DNA of 46,034 bases from Rhizobiales bacterium UBA3584 (GCA_002375765.1 DFMV01000046.1:750-46783), one strand, 5' to 3'. Positions 16,973 through 25,911 are shown, counted from the stretch's first letter. Notes: a model not told the origin generated them from the sequence alone. Translations and numbers: made by a program.

Positions 16973-17365
16973 ATGGACGTTGTTGACGTAAGAATCGACC
17001 CCTTTCCCAGCCAGCGCGAACTGTCCGACCTCTGGCGGGCCACTTGGGAGATCGATGGCGTCTCCGATTTCCAATCCATCCTGACCCGCAGCCTCACCCA
17101 TGTCGGCGCCTATCTGGGAGACCGGATCATCGGTTTTACCAACATGGCCTGGGATGGCGGCATTCACGGCTTTCTGGTCGATGCCTGCGTGCACCCCGAG
17201 TTTCGCGATCACGGCATCGGCCAATCCATGGTCGAAGCGGCCCTCAAGGTCGCCCGCAAGCGCGGATTGCAGAAAGTCCATGTGGACTTCGAGCCCCATC
17301 TGCGCGATTTCTACCTTTCCTGCGGCTTCACCCCCACTGACGCCGGGGTTTTGACCATCGACTAA
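16973..17365 (+). CDS. GNAT-family N-acetyltransferase
   Basis: This 130-residue single-domain GNAT protein has a central strand (GDRIIGFTNMAWDGG), then the acetyl-CoA-binding motif A, LVDACVHPEFRDHGIGQSMVEAAL. In this motif the usual Q/R-x-x-G-x-G/A signature reads RDHGIG. A C-terminal strand follows (KVHVDFEPHLRDFYLSCGF) with the usual Tyr and FYxxxGF feature. The ATG at 16973 is chosen for AAGGA 6 nt upstream. The substrate is unknown. slyX follows after 13 bp on the same strand. Confidence 0.82.
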   Translation: MDVVDVRIDPFPSQRELSDLWRATWEIDGVSDFQSILTRSLTHVGAYLGDRIIGFTNMAWDGGIHGFLVDACVHPEFRDHGIGQSMVEAALKVARKRGLQKVHVDFEPHLRDFYLSCGFTPTDAGVLTID

Positions 17366-17378
17366 GGACGACGCAACA

Positions 17379-17591
17379 ATGGCCGACAGTCAGGAACAGC
17401 GGCTTATCGCTCTCGAAGAGCGTCTGGCCCATCAGGACCAGACCATTGAGGATTTGAGTGCCGTGATCACGGGCCAGTGGCGCGAAATCGACAGGCTCAA
17501 GCGACAGCTCGCCATGATCGACGACCAGATCGCCGCCGTCGAACAGCTCGCCCGCACGGGCAAGGCCGAGCCCCCTCCGCCTCAGTACTGA
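17379..17591 (+). CDS. slyX: SlyX-family protein
   Basis: This 70-residue protein is almost entirely one coiled-coil: heptads run from EQRLIALEERLAHQDQTIED to about residue 58, and it ends PPPPQY, as SlyX proteins do. Length, composition and the terminal Pro-rich tail match the family, whose function is unknown. It begins 13 bp after the GNAT gene, with AAGGA upstream of the ATG, and converges on the nuclease gene with 3 bp between stops. Confidence 0.87.
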   Translation: MADSQEQRLIALEERLAHQDQTIEDLSAVITGQWREIDRLKRQLAMIDDQIAAVEQLARTGKAEPPPPQY

Positions 17592-17594
17592 AAC

Positions 17595-18131
17595 CTAGCC
17601 GCACCAGCTCCGGCGCGCGCCGCCCCAAGGGCGCGCCAAACCCTCAGCGACCAGCAGCATGCCCAGCGACTGCCCGTCGCGTTCGAGCACACGTAGCTTG
17701 CGGCCATACATGTCCTCGTCGCGATGGTCCCAGAGTGCCATAGTGAACCCCCCTTGGTTGACCAGCTCGAGCATGCGCAGCGTTGCCCTGTCGCCAAGCG
17801 CCTTTTCCTCGGCGCAGCCGTAATCGCGCACTTCAGGCGTATCGATATCGGCAATCCTGACCGACTGCCCTTCAATACGGATAGTATCGCCATCGATCAC
17901 GCAGGTGCCGCCGCTCCCCGAGCACAGCGAGAAGTGGTGCGCGACCGTCTCGTAGCCCGAAGCCGCGTCTGGCACCTCGAAGCCGGGAACTTCGACATAA
18001 CCCCGCTCGATCGCCACCCAGCCCAGCGCCGCCACCGCAATCAGTGCAAGCAGCGGCTCAAGCACCATCGGCGGCCGCCGTTGCGGCTGCGCGACAAACC
18101 GCGCCCGCCCGAAACCCGCTCTAACCCGCAT
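17595..18131 (-). CDS. Thermonuclease-like (SNase-fold) secreted or membrane-anchored protein
   Basis: This 178-residue protein has a basic N-terminus, a membrane segment (LEPLLALIAVAALGWVAIERG) and a staphylococcal-nuclease-like OB-fold domain: CVIDGDTIRIEGQSVRIADIDTPE, then RATLRMLELVNQGGFTMAL, DMYGRKLRVL and LLVAEGLARPW. The acidic Ca-binding positions (DGDT, DTPE) and the Arg of YGRKL are present. Activity is therefore plausible, but many bacterial members of this fold have no demonstrated nuclease function. The ATG at 18129-18131 is used; an in-frame TTG 42 bp upstream is less likely. It is convergent with slyX. Confidence 0.8.
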   Translation of the reverse strand: MRVRAGFGRARFVAQPQRRPPMVLEPLLALIAVAALGWVAIERGYVEVPGFEVPDAASGYETVAHHFSLCSGSGGTCVIDGDTIRIEGQSVRIADIDTPEVRDYGCAEEKALGDRATLRMLELVNQGGFTMALWDHRDEDMYGRKLRVLERDGQSLGMLLVAEGLARPWGGARRSWCG

Positions 18132-18223
18132 CGCCGAATCGTCTCCACACCCTCTGGGGCAGACGATAGGCAAGAGGTTCTAACGGGGCGTAAGCGCCAA
18201 GCTCGGCGATCTACCGATGGGGG

Positions 18224-19699
18224 TTACACGGCAAGACAGAGATATTTTATGTTGAGATAATCCTCGATGCCGTATTTGGAGCCTTCCCGGCCAAAACCCG
18301 ACTGCTTGACCCCACCGAACGGGGCGACCTCGGTGGAAATCATCCCCGTATTGATGCCCACGATCCCGTATTGCAAAGCCTCAGCCACCTTGGTCACCTT
18401 CGAGATGTCCTTGCCGTAGAAATAGGCCGCCAACCCGAACTCGGTGGCATTGGCCAGTTCAACGGCCTCTTCAACCGTTTCGAATTTGAAGACAGGCGCG
18501 ACCGGGCCAAATATCTCCTCGCGCGCCAGCCGCATGTCCTTTGTGGCGCCTACCAGAAGCGTTGGCGGATAAAATGTCCGCTCTCCGGTCGGCGCACCAC
18601 CCATGATGATATCGGCACCCAGCTCGCGCGCATCGCCGACAAGCTCCTCGACCTTGCTGACCGCCTTGTCCGTAATGAGCGGGCCAAGTTCTATCCCTTC
18701 CTCCATGCCGTTGCCGAGCCTGAGTTGGGCCATCCTGTCCTTGAGACGATCAACAAATGCGTCGTGAATACCCGCCTGCACATAAACGCGGTTGGCACAG
18801 ACACAAGTCTGGCCCGCATTGCGGAATTTTGACGCAATGGCCCCATCGACCGCAGCATCGAGATCGGCGTCGTCGAACACGATGAACGGCGCGTTCCCAC
18901 CCAGCTCCATGCTCATGCGCTTGATGCCGTCCGCGCACTGGCGCATCAGGATTTTCCCGACATTGGTGGACCCGGTAAAGCTGATCTTGGCAACCTTGGG
19001 ATTGGCGCAAAGCTCTTGCCCGATCGCGGCAGAATCCGTACCCGGCACGATGTTGAACACGCCGGCGGGAAATCCCGCCCATTCCATCAGCCTTGCGATC
19101 GCCAGCGCCGAAAGCGGGGTTTCCGAAGCGGGTTTGGAAACCACCGTGCACCCCGCCGCCAAGGCCGGCGCCAGCTTGCGCGCCAGCATCGCGTTGGGAA
19201 AATTCCAGGGTGTAATGACACCCACGACGCCCACCGGCTGCTTGATGACGCTGATTCTGGTGTTGGCGGTGTGCCCCGGAATCGTATCGCCATAGACCCG
19301 GCGCGCCTCCTCGGCGAACCACTCGATAAAGCTGGCGCCGTAGAGGACCTCCCCGTGGGCCTCCTTCCAGGGCTTGCCCATTTCCAGTGTCAGGATGGTG
19401 GCCAGATCGTCGGCGTTCTCCACCATCAGCCTGTTGAGTTTTTTGAGCAGATCGGCGCGCTCCTTTGCCGATTTTGCTGCCCAGCCCGGCTGTGCCGCAT
19501 GAGCAGCATCGATCGCCTCATGCGTCGCGTGGGTCGAAAGATCGGGAATCTGCGCCAGCACTTCACCCGTCGCCGGATTCGCCACCCGAAACACCTTGCC
19601 GCGCGAAGAGACGGTGTTCCACTTGCCGTTGATAAAGCCACCGGCCGCAATCAGCCGTGGTTCCTTGAGCCGGTCGGTAAGCGCGGACGTCAGGGTCAT
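18224..19699 (-). CDS. gabD: Succinate-semialdehyde dehydrogenase-like aldehyde dehydrogenase
   Basis: This 491-residue NAD(P)-dependent aldehyde dehydrogenase carries all catalytic marks: ITPWNFPNAMLARKLAPALAAG (Asn and Lys), FTGSTNVGKIL, the general-base Glu in MELGGNAPFIVF, and the catalytic Cys in RNAGQTCVCANRVYVQ. The extra Cys after the nucleophile and the C-terminal PFGGVKQSGFGREGSKYGIEDYL match GabD. GabD oxidises succinate semialdehyde to succinate. The ATG at 19697-19699 has AAGGAGG upstream. It diverges from a GntR/FCD regulator that is a natural candidate for its control. Related semialdehydes such as glutarate semialdehyde remain possible substrates. Confidence 0.88.
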   Translation of the reverse strand: MTLTSALTDRLKEPRLIAAGGFINGKWNTVSSRGKVFRVANPATGEVLAQIPDLSTHATHEAIDAAHAAQPGWAAKSAKERADLLKKLNRLMVENADDLATILTLEMGKPWKEAHGEVLYGASFIEWFAEEARRVYGDTIPGHTANTRISVIKQPVGVVGVITPWNFPNAMLARKLAPALAAGCTVVSKPASETPLSALAIARLMEWAGFPAGVFNIVPGTDSAAIGQELCANPKVAKISFTGSTNVGKILMRQCADGIKRMSMELGGNAPFIVFDDADLDAAVDGAIASKFRNAGQTCVCANRVYVQAGIHDAFVDRLKDRMAQLRLGNGMEEGIELGPLITDKAVSKVEELVGDARELGADIIMGGAPTGERTFYPPTLLVGATKDMRLAREEIFGPVAPVFKFETVEEAVELANATEFGLAAYFYGKDISKVTKVAEALQYGIVGINTGMISTEVAPFGGVKQSGFGREGSKYGIEDYLNIKYLCLAV

Positions 19700-19801
19700 G
19701 GGGAGCCTCCTTGTAGTGTTTTTTGCAATTGAACGCCTCAAATTGCTCGATGGCAACAGGGACCCGGCAGGGTTTCGGTTTTGCTGGCCAGTTTCAACAG
19801 A

Positions 19802-19822
19802 ACTGCTATAATAATAGCCAGT
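19802..19822. promoter_or_regulatory. Probable GntR operator overlapping a -10-like element
   Basis: An inverted repeat is centred on AATA (ACT-GCTAT then ATAGC-CAGT, with one extra base in the right arm). It overlaps TATAAT at 19807-19812 in the 144-bp gap between gabD and the GntR gene. FCD-type GntR proteins bind short AT-centred palindromes near their own promoter, so autoregulation is likely. Confidence 0.42.
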
Positions 19823-19843
19823 GCCGATTTAGCGACGGGCCGA

Positions 19844-20626
19844 ATGGATACCGCCGAAACGACCTATTCCTTCCTTTCCAACTCCGCTGACATGCCGCGC
19901 GGCTCCATGGCTGCCCAGGTAGCCGCACAATTGCGAAACGCCATCATCGATCTGAGGCTTCCACCGGGCACCATGCTCGACAAATCCCAGATCTGTGCGC
20001 GGCTCGGCGTGTCGCGCTCTCCTGTCGCCGAGGCCTTTGCAAGACTGGAATCCGAAGGACTGCTCGATATCCTGCCCCAACGGGGCACAGTCGTCTCGTT
20101 CCTCTCGCTGGGCGCGATCAAGGAATACATCTTCATCCGCAAGGCTCTCGAGGGCGAAGCGGTGCGCATGCTCGCCACCCACCGCCCACCCGGCCTCACC
20201 GAGCGGCTGGAGGCCAATATAGCGGCCCAGCGCGAAAGCGCGCGCAACGAAGATCGCAACACGTTTCACCGTCTCGACCTGCAGTTTCATGACGAGCTTT
20301 TGAGCACTCTCGGTTACAGACGCATGAAGGCCGTTGTCGATACCGCGCGCAACAATCTCGATAGGGCCCGGCAGATGACTAACTCCATCCGCCGCATTGC
20401 CGTGGGCATCGAAGAACATGCCAAAATCCTTGCCGAGATAGCGGCGGGCAAGGGCGACCGCGCGGCCCGCGCCATGCACGTCCACCTCGATGGCATGATC
20501 AGCGAAACCGAAGCCCTGGCAAACCGTCACCCCGAGCTTTTTGTGCCCGGCGCGGCAAGCCGGAGCACCGACCAATCCGGCATCATTCGTGATTTGGCAA
20601 CAATCCGTCGCGTTCCGTCCACTTAA
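19844..20626 (+). CDS. GntR-family (FadR/FCD) transcriptional regulator
   Basis: This 260-residue protein has a GntR winged helix (about 20-90; AAQLRNAIIDLRLPPGTMLDKSQ, then LGVSRSPVAEAFARLESEGLL and PQRGTVV). The C-terminal helical FCD ligand domain (about 100-235) has the metal-ligand pattern D..H (RLDLQFHDELL) and further His residues (EEHAKILAEI, HVHLDGM). FCD regulators usually sense small carboxylates. The ATG at 19844 is used; an in-frame start 63 bp upstream would place the palindrome inside the gene. It diverges from gabD, and the VOC dioxygenase gene follows after 56 bp. Confidence 0.87.
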   Translation: MDTAETTYSFLSNSADMPRGSMAAQVAAQLRNAIIDLRLPPGTMLDKSQICARLGVSRSPVAEAFARLESEGLLDILPQRGTVVSFLSLGAIKEYIFIRKALEGEAVRMLATHRPPGLTERLEANIAAQRESARNEDRNTFHRLDLQFHDELLSTLGYRRMKAVVDTARNNLDRARQMTNSIRRIAVGIEEHAKILAEIAAGKGDRAARAMHVHLDGMISETEALANRHPELFVPGAASRSTDQSGIIRDLATIRRVPST

Positions 20627-20682
20627 TCAGAACGCTCGGCGGCATTATCCTTACGGCAATGACACGCCACGGAGATACCGCC

Positions 20683-21591
20683 ATGCTCAAGACCAGACCC
20701 AGCGTCGCAACGCCCTTACTGGTGCCAACAACCACCCGCCTGGGACAGATCCATATCGCTGTGACTGATCCCGATCAGGCCCTTGCAGTCTGGCGCGATG
20801 TCGTCGGCCTCACTTTGATCAGCCGCAACCCCGACCGGCTTGAGCTGGGCGTGGGGAGTGAGGTGCTCGTCGTTCTCGAAACCGGCGCCAGCGGGCTGGT
20901 TGCTCCCCACACGGTGGGGCTCTACCACGTCGCCATCCACGTCCCCACCCGCCGCGACTTCGCTCGTGCCCTCAACCGGGCAATTGCCGCCCGCGTTCGC
21001 GTCTCCCCCACCGATCATCTGGTCTCCGAGGCGCTTTACCTCTGGGATTTCGATGGCAACGGCATCGAAATCACCTATGAGACTCCGTGGCGCGGCAAGT
21101 TCGTCGAAGACGACGACCTCATGGCCATAACCCCCGATGGCACGCCCCATTCGGGCCGCGAACCCATCGACGTGCCGGATCTTCTGGCCGAACTCGACGG
21201 CGATGAGAACCCTTTAGCGCCCATGCCCGAGGGCACCCGCATCGGTCACGTTCACGTCCATGTGGACGATCTCGACACTGCCATGGACTTTTACCGTGAC
21301 CAGATCGGCTTTGCCGGTCAGCTCCTTTCGCGCCGCTACGGCATGGGCGACGTCAATCTCGATTACGCCCCCCACATTCTTGCCTTCAACATCTGGGCCG
21401 GGCGCAATCCTTCGATGCCGCCTGCCGGGGTGGCCGGGCTGCGCTGGTTCGAGATTGTCGTCCCCGACGAGAAGACGCTGACCGAAATTCGCGATCGCCT
21501 GACCAGTGCGGGATCGGATGTCGAAACCATCGAAGCCGGTATCCAAACCCGCGACCCCGCCGGCAACCGCCTCAAGATCGTTCTGGCTTAG
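20683..21591 (+). CDS. Two-domain VOC-superfamily dioxygenase (catechol-2,3-dioxygenase type)
   Basis: This 302-residue protein has two repeated glyoxalase/bleomycin-resistance folds: residues about 15-130 (LGQIHIAVTDPDQALAVWRDVVGL to DFDGNGIEITYE) and about 180-300 (IGHVHVHVDDLDTAMDFYRDQIGF to DPAGNRLKIVL). The metal ligands His (HIAV, HVHV) and Glu (IEITYE) are visible in domain one. In domain two the final Glu position reads Lys (LKIVL), so only one site is complete. The layout matches Bacillus CatE-like ring-cleaving enzymes. ATG 20683 is chosen for GGAGA upstream. It sits behind the GntR gene on the same strand. Confidence 0.77.
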   Translation: MLKTRPSVATPLLVPTTTRLGQIHIAVTDPDQALAVWRDVVGLTLISRNPDRLELGVGSEVLVVLETGASGLVAPHTVGLYHVAIHVPTRRDFARALNRAIAARVRVSPTDHLVSEALYLWDFDGNGIEITYETPWRGKFVEDDDLMAITPDGTPHSGREPIDVPDLLAELDGDENPLAPMPEGTRIGHVHVHVDDLDTAMDFYRDQIGFAGQLLSRRYGMGDVNLDYAPHILAFNIWAGRNPSMPPAGVAGLRWFEIVVPDEKTLTEIRDRLTSAGSDVETIEAGIQTRDPAGNRLKIVLA

Positions 21592-21685
21592 ACGTCTTGG
21601 AAGTTAGGTCAGGGTGAGCCGAGAAAGGCCGATTCGAGAACCGGAAGCGCAGAAGATGCACACCTGCAGGCCGCCCTCGCCCAAC

Positions 21686-22078
21686 TTAGCGGCGCGCGAT
21701 CAGGTCGATCTCGACCAAAGCCCCCACAGCCAGCCCGGTCACCCCGATTGTCGTCCGGGCCGGCAGCTTTCCAGGCCCGAAATACGATTGGTAGGTGGCG
21801 TTCATATCCGCATAGTCGCGCTCGAACGCGGTAAGATAGACGCGCGCCATAGTGACGTTTTCGAGCGACAAACCGATCCCGCCCAGAACGATCGCCAGAT
21901 TGTCCATCACCCGGCGCGTCTGCGCCACGATACCCTCCGGCAGCGGCGCGTCGGGGGCGTCAGGGTCGGTCGGCATCTGCCCGGTGACGAACACCCAGCC
22001 ATCAGCCTCGACGGCATGGGAAAATGGGGCGACCGGGCGAGGGCCGCGCTCGATCATGTGATGGATGGGCAGGCTCAT
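21686..22078 (-). CDS. RidA-family (YjgF/Rid) protein
   Basis: This 130-residue Rid-family protein has the usual trimer-forming fold: FSHAVEADGWVFVTGQMPTDP, QTRRVMDNLAIVLGGIGLSLENVT, ARVYLTAFERDYADMN, and PARTTIGVTGLAVGALVEIDLIA. The conserved Arg of the substrate site (PARTT) and terminal Glu (VEIDLIA) are present, so deaminase activity on reactive enamines/imines is plausible. The ATG at 22076-22078 has AAGGAG. It is monocistronic and diverges from a small GNAT-like gene. Subfamily and substrate are not determined. Confidence 0.87.
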   Translation of the reverse strand: MSLPIHHMIERGPRPVAPFSHAVEADGWVFVTGQMPTDPDAPDAPLPEGIVAQTRRVMDNLAIVLGGIGLSLENVTMARVYLTAFERDYADMNATYQSYFGPGKLPARTTIGVTGLAVGALVEIDLIARR

Positions 22079-22186
22079 GGGAACTCCTTGATAGCGGCAC
22101 GAGAGTGCAAAGCCTTGCTCTTGCCGTCAACCAGAACCATCTTTCATGCGTTAAGCCCACACCAAAGCGCTTGTAAGGAACTGCCC

Positions 22187-22480
22187 ATGGCCATCGCTCT
22201 CGATATCCAGCACACCACCAATGGCAAACATGGGCGCTACTCGGCCGAGCTTGGTGAGGGAGCAGAGGCTGAGATGACCTATCTCCGGCGCCCCGACCAA
22301 TCCATCATCATCACCCACACCGGCGTTCCGCGGGAATTCGAGGGACGCGGCATTGCCCTGCAACTGGTCAAGCGCGCCGTCGCCGACGCGCGCGCGGGCA
22401 ATTTCAAGATCATGCCACAATGTCCGTATGTGGCCGTCCAGTTCCGCCGCCATCCCGATTGGGACGATCTGCTGGCTTAA
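22187..22480 (+). CDS. Small GNAT-like acetyltransferase (YidJ/COG2388 type)
   Basis: This 97-residue minimal GNAT-fold protein has the layout of the YjdJ/COG2388 group: GRYSAELGEGAEAEMTYLRR, IITHTGVPREFEGRGIALQL (acetyl-CoA loop with EGRG), VKRAVADARAGNFKIMPQCPYV, and the conserved Cys-Pro-Tyr with a final HPDWDDLL. These proteins are shorter than ordinary GNATs. The ATG at 22187 has TAAGGA upstream. Its stop overlaps the stop of the convergent GGDEF gene by 4 bp. Confidence 0.82.
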   Translation: MAIALDIQHTTNGKHGRYSAELGEGAEAEMTYLRRPDQSIIITHTGVPREFEGRGIALQLVKRAVADARAGNFKIMPQCPYVAVQFRRHPDWDDLLA

Positions 22481-24321
22481 ACGGCCTCGCTATCAATAGC
22501 CTGCGTGACCGATCGATCATCGGCCGCATCGTCGTCGGCGTCTTGGCACAAGGCCATCTCGCGCTCAAACAGCACAACCCGGTCGCGGCCGTCTTCCTTG
22601 GCCCGATACAGCGCCGCATCGGCCATTTCGGTTGCCATCTCAAGACTGTCTTCGGCCAGAACCAGTGCAGCGCCGATACTGATTGTCACCGACAGTGGCT
22701 CCCCATCTGAAAGGATGACTGGCATCTGCCGCATCATTTCAGTGAGTGCATTAGCGATCTGGGACAAGCCCTGCGGTGTGCAATCGTGCACCAGGACGAT
22801 AAACTCATCCCCGCCCCACCGCGCACAGACATCGACCCGCCGCAGCGCCGCCTTGAGCCGCCGCGCCACTTCGATCACCACCTGATCGCCGGCTGAATGG
22901 CCTGCCGTATCGTTGACGACCTTGAAATTGTCGATGTCGATTAGCATCAGCCCGTTTACGCGGTTCTCATCGTCCTCTCGGCGGCGTTGGACTACGAACT
23001 TTTCTTCAAAGCCGCGACGATTGTAGATTTTCGTCAGCGCGTCGAGGTTGACCAGCGACTGCAGTTGTTCGGTGCGCTCGCGCACCTGGCTTTCAAGGCT
23101 GAGCCGCGATTCGGTAATGGAATCGGACATTTCGATCAGCGTGCGCGATAGCCTGCCGATCTCGTCTTCGCTGCGATCGGGCTTCATCACCGCCCGCTTG
23201 CCCTCGCGCAAAGCGACGAGTCCCCCCTCGACCTTTTCGAGCCGGTTCAGAACGACGATGCGGAAAATCCAGCTCAGCGCCAGCCCCACCGCCAGGAGAA
23301 TGGCAATGGCTGCCAGTCCAACGGGAATAAAGATGCGCCGGTCGATGATGGTCTTAAGGTCCATCACCGTGATGTTGTACCATCCGATATGGTCGAGGTA
23401 CCCCACTCCGACCAATCTGGGCATGCCGCCCATGGTCAGCATGGCCGTGCGAATTTCATCGGGCGATTCCATCGCCCCATTCATCATCGCACGCAGCAAC
23501 GCCATGTCTTCCACATTGTCCACCAGCGAAAAGACCGTCGTCCTTTCGGCGATGTCCTTGGTGATCGAACGGAAATCGACAAGCGATGCGTCCCGGTGCG
23601 CCTGAACCGCGCCGCCCTGATCGACAAAGATCGAATCGACCCCCGGTTGGGGCAGATCGACCACCTCGCGAATGAAGGCAGACAGATCGAGCCCGGTGCC
23701 CACCATGCCCAGCACTTCCCCGTCCCGGTTGACGAGGCAATTGATCCAGACCTTGGTCAGTTTGAGTACGTCGTCAACATTGACGTTGAGATGGCAGCCT
23801 TCGCGTCGCTCTCGCGTGGCGTAATACCAGGCATCGCGCTCCAAGTTCGGCCGCAGCGTGTAGCTGTAAGGGTCGTCGCCATAGCTGTTCTGGGCGTCGT
23901 TGAAATAGTAGTTACCCGATGCATTGACGATCAGAAAGACACTCTGGTCGGTAAATGAGGTTCGGTAGTGCTCCATTTCGGCCAACCCGCGAGCTCGGAG
24001 CTCTTCGTCCTGCTCATTGGCGAGCCAATCCAGCACAACGGGTGAACGGCTCATGGTCTCGGCAAGCGAAATCTCGCGCCCCAACGCCGCCATGCCCCGA
24101 TAACGATCATACTGAACCTGACGTTCGGCGATCATCGTGCCGAACTGAACGGTCAGGGATTCGATGATGCGATTGACGGCGAACCACCCTGCCAACCCCA
24201 CAAGAACCAAGGCTGCGAGCACCAGCCAAAGCACCCGTGTACGCAAGCTCGGCCCAGCCAGCCGACCAAAAAGCGATCTCACCATCGCTCGCTCTACCCC
24301 CAAACGTGCCGGCGCACTCAT
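22477..24321 (-). CDS. Membrane-bound diguanylate cyclase (Cache-type sensor, HAMP, GGDEF)
   Basis: This 614-residue protein makes cyclic di-GMP. Order: membrane helix 1 (about 28-50); a large periplasmic sensor domain (about 50-330, Cache-like, ending near YLDHIGWYNITVMDLKTII); helix 2 (about 335-360); a HAMP-like linker (VALREGKRAVMKPDRSEDEIGRL); a short coiled-coil; and a GGDEF domain (about 430-590). The catalytic motif is intact (RWGGDEFIVLV), and the inhibitory I-site RRVD lies five residues before it, so product feedback is expected. No EAL domain is present. The ATG at 24319-24321 is used; an in-frame ATG at 24285 is an alternative. The ligand is unknown. Confidence 0.88.
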   Translation of the reverse strand: MSAPARLGVERAMVRSLFGRLAGPSLRTRVLWLVLAALVLVGLAGWFAVNRIIESLTVQFGTMIAERQVQYDRYRGMAALGREISLAETMSRSPVVLDWLANEQDEELRARGLAEMEHYRTSFTDQSVFLIVNASGNYYFNDAQNSYGDDPYSYTLRPNLERDAWYYATRERREGCHLNVNVDDVLKLTKVWINCLVNRDGEVLGMVGTGLDLSAFIREVVDLPQPGVDSIFVDQGGAVQAHRDASLVDFRSITKDIAERTTVFSLVDNVEDMALLRAMMNGAMESPDEIRTAMLTMGGMPRLVGVGYLDHIGWYNITVMDLKTIIDRRIFIPVGLAAIAILLAVGLALSWIFRIVVLNRLEKVEGGLVALREGKRAVMKPDRSEDEIGRLSRTLIEMSDSITESRLSLESQVRERTEQLQSLVNLDALTKIYNRRGFEEKFVVQRRREDDENRVNGLMLIDIDNFKVVNDTAGHSAGDQVVIEVARRLKAALRRVDVCARWGGDEFIVLVHDCTPQGLSQIANALTEMMRQMPVILSDGEPLSVTISIGAALVLAEDSLEMATEMADAALYRAKEDGRDRVVLFEREMALCQDADDDAADDRSVTQAIDSEAV

Positions 24322-24366
24322 GCGCCGACACCGTAAAACCCTATCGGTACAGTGGTTTATGCCCTG

Positions 24367-24975
24367 TTAACCGTGATTGTAGTCGCCAAGAAAATTGGCA
24401 ATAGCCGCCAATTCGGCCTGCACGATTTCGTGACCACCCTCATGCCAGGCGATTTCCGCCTGTGCGCCCTGTTCGACAAACCAGTCGGCCAGAGCCTGAG
24501 TGCGGCCGGCCGGGCAGATCGGGTCACGCCGTCCGGCGGTAATGAGTACGCGGCGTCCCGTGAGCCCGCCCACGGGTTCAGGCTCCCAGGGGATCAGCGG
24601 ATGCATGAGCACGCCGGCATCGACCAGCTCGGGATGGGCCATCATCACCGACGCCAGAATATTGGCGCCATTGGAATAGCCCAACCCGATCAGCGGTCCA
24701 CCCGCGTCCAGTCCTCTTAGAAAGCCCGCCATTTTTTCGGTCCGAACAGCAAGGTCGTCCATATCGTAAACGCCCTCCCCCGTCCGCCTGAAATAGCGCA
24801 GAGCTCCACCCTCGGACACGTCGCCACGAACGGCAACCAGCCGGGCCCGGGGCAGCAATTGCCGCCCCAGATTGAAGAACTGGTTCTCGTCGCCTCCCGT
24901 ACCATGCAGCAGCACGAGCGTGGGAGCGGCCGGACCCTGCCCCGCATGCTCCTTGATAAAATAGGTTCCGCTCAT
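24367..24975 (-). CDS. Alpha/beta hydrolase, carboxylesterase (MhqD-like)
   Basis: This 202-residue serine hydrolase of the phospholipase/carboxylesterase group (COG0400) has the oxyanion-hole stretch LVLLHGTGGDENQF, the nucleophile Ser in GLGYSNGANILAS, Asp in TAGRRDPICP, and the catalytic His in WHEGGHEIV. It lies 3 bp after the ring-cleaving dioxygenase gene on the same strand. The pair matches the MhqD (hydrolase) and MhqO/MhqE (dioxygenase) pairing of Bacillus quinone-resistance operons. The likely role is hydrolysis of ring-opened products; the substrate is inferred, not shown. Confidence 0.84.
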   Translation of the reverse strand: MSGTYFIKEHAGQGPAAPTLVLLHGTGGDENQFFNLGRQLLPRARLVAVRGDVSEGGALRYFRRTGEGVYDMDDLAVRTEKMAGFLRGLDAGGPLIGLGYSNGANILASVMMAHPELVDAGVLMHPLIPWEPEPVGGLTGRRVLITAGRRDPICPAGRTQALADWFVEQGAQAEIAWHEGGHEIVQAELAAIANFLGDYNHG

Positions 24976-24978
24976 AGC

Positions 24979-25911
24979 TCAGTCCTCTATTTCGGGCAGA
25001 TGAGTTTCCAGCCATGCGCGCCGGTGTTCGTGCTGGGTGGGCAGCTTCAGCGCCTCGCCCAGATGGGCGGTGTCCTCATCCTTGTCGAAGCCGGGCTCAT
25101 TGGTTGCGATCTCAAAAAGGACGCCACCGGGGGTGCGGAAGTAGATCGCAAAGAAATAGTCGCGATCGATCACCGGGGTGACCTGATAGCCCGTATCGAG
25201 CAGCGCCTGGCGCACAGCCTTCTGGGCTTCCCGATCGTCCACGGCAAAGGCGATGTGATGAACAGAACCTGCCCCAAGGTCGCCACGTGGCATGTTGGGC
25301 AAAGTCTGCAGATCGATAACATCAGCCCCATTGCCGCCCGGGATTACGAAACGCTTGATGCCCTTGGAGGTGTCGGCGTGTTCATACCCCATGAATTTGA
25401 GCAGCTCTTCGGTCGCCCCGCTGTCGCCAAGGCGCAATTTTGCCCCGGCAAACCCCCGTATCGCCTCGTCACCGGCCACCGCGCCGCCGGTCCATGGCGC
25501 ACGCTCATCGCCTCTGGATTCAACCAGAGCGAAACTGTCGCCATCAACGGCGGTAAAGCGCAGCCGGTTTTCCCCGAATGCCTCTTCGGCCATCACCCCG
25601 CCGACGCCCTTTTCGGCAAACCGTTCCTTCCAGAACGAAAGGCTGCCCTCGGGAACCGAAAACGCGGTTTCACCCACTTCCCCCGTACCCGGACGCCCCC
25701 TGATGATGTGAGGAAACGGAAAATAGGTCATCACCGACCCCGGAGTTCCCACCTCGTCGCCATAATAGAGATGATAGACCGACGGCTCATCGAAATTGAC
25801 CGTCTTTTTCACCCGGCGCAGGCCGAGCGTATCGGTAAAGAAGTGATTGTTTTCATTTCCATCGCGCGACATCGACGTCACGTGATGGAGGCCCCTGATC
25901 TGGTCGAGCAT
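24979..25911 (-). CDS. Ring-cleaving dioxygenase (VOC family, MhqO-like)
   Basis: This 310-residue two-domain VOC dioxygenase has metal ligands in recognisable places: IRGLHHVTSMSRDG (His, strand 1), the second-domain VHHIAFAVDD (His), and TPGGVLFEIATNEPGF (Glu). Other family marks are FFTDTLGLRRVKKTVNFDEP and PGSVMTYFPFPHI. These enzymes cleave hydroquinone- or catechol-type rings; Bacillus MhqO homologues protect against quinones. The ATG at 25909-25911 has GGAG 8 nt upstream; an in-frame start 90 bp upstream would run through the palindrome at 25975-25991. It forms an operon with the esterase (3-bp gap). Confidence 0.87.
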   Translation of the reverse strand: MLDQIRGLHHVTSMSRDGNENNHFFTDTLGLRRVKKTVNFDEPSVYHLYYGDEVGTPGSVMTYFPFPHIIRGRPGTGEVGETAFSVPEGSLSFWKERFAEKGVGGVMAEEAFGENRLRFTAVDGDSFALVESRGDERAPWTGGAVAGDEAIRGFAGAKLRLGDSGATEELLKFMGYEHADTSKGIKRFVIPGGNGADVIDLQTLPNMPRGDLGAGSVHHIAFAVDDREAQKAVRQALLDTGYQVTPVIDRDYFFAIYFRTPGGVLFEIATNEPGFDKDEDTAHLGEALKLPTQHEHRRAWLETHLPEIED

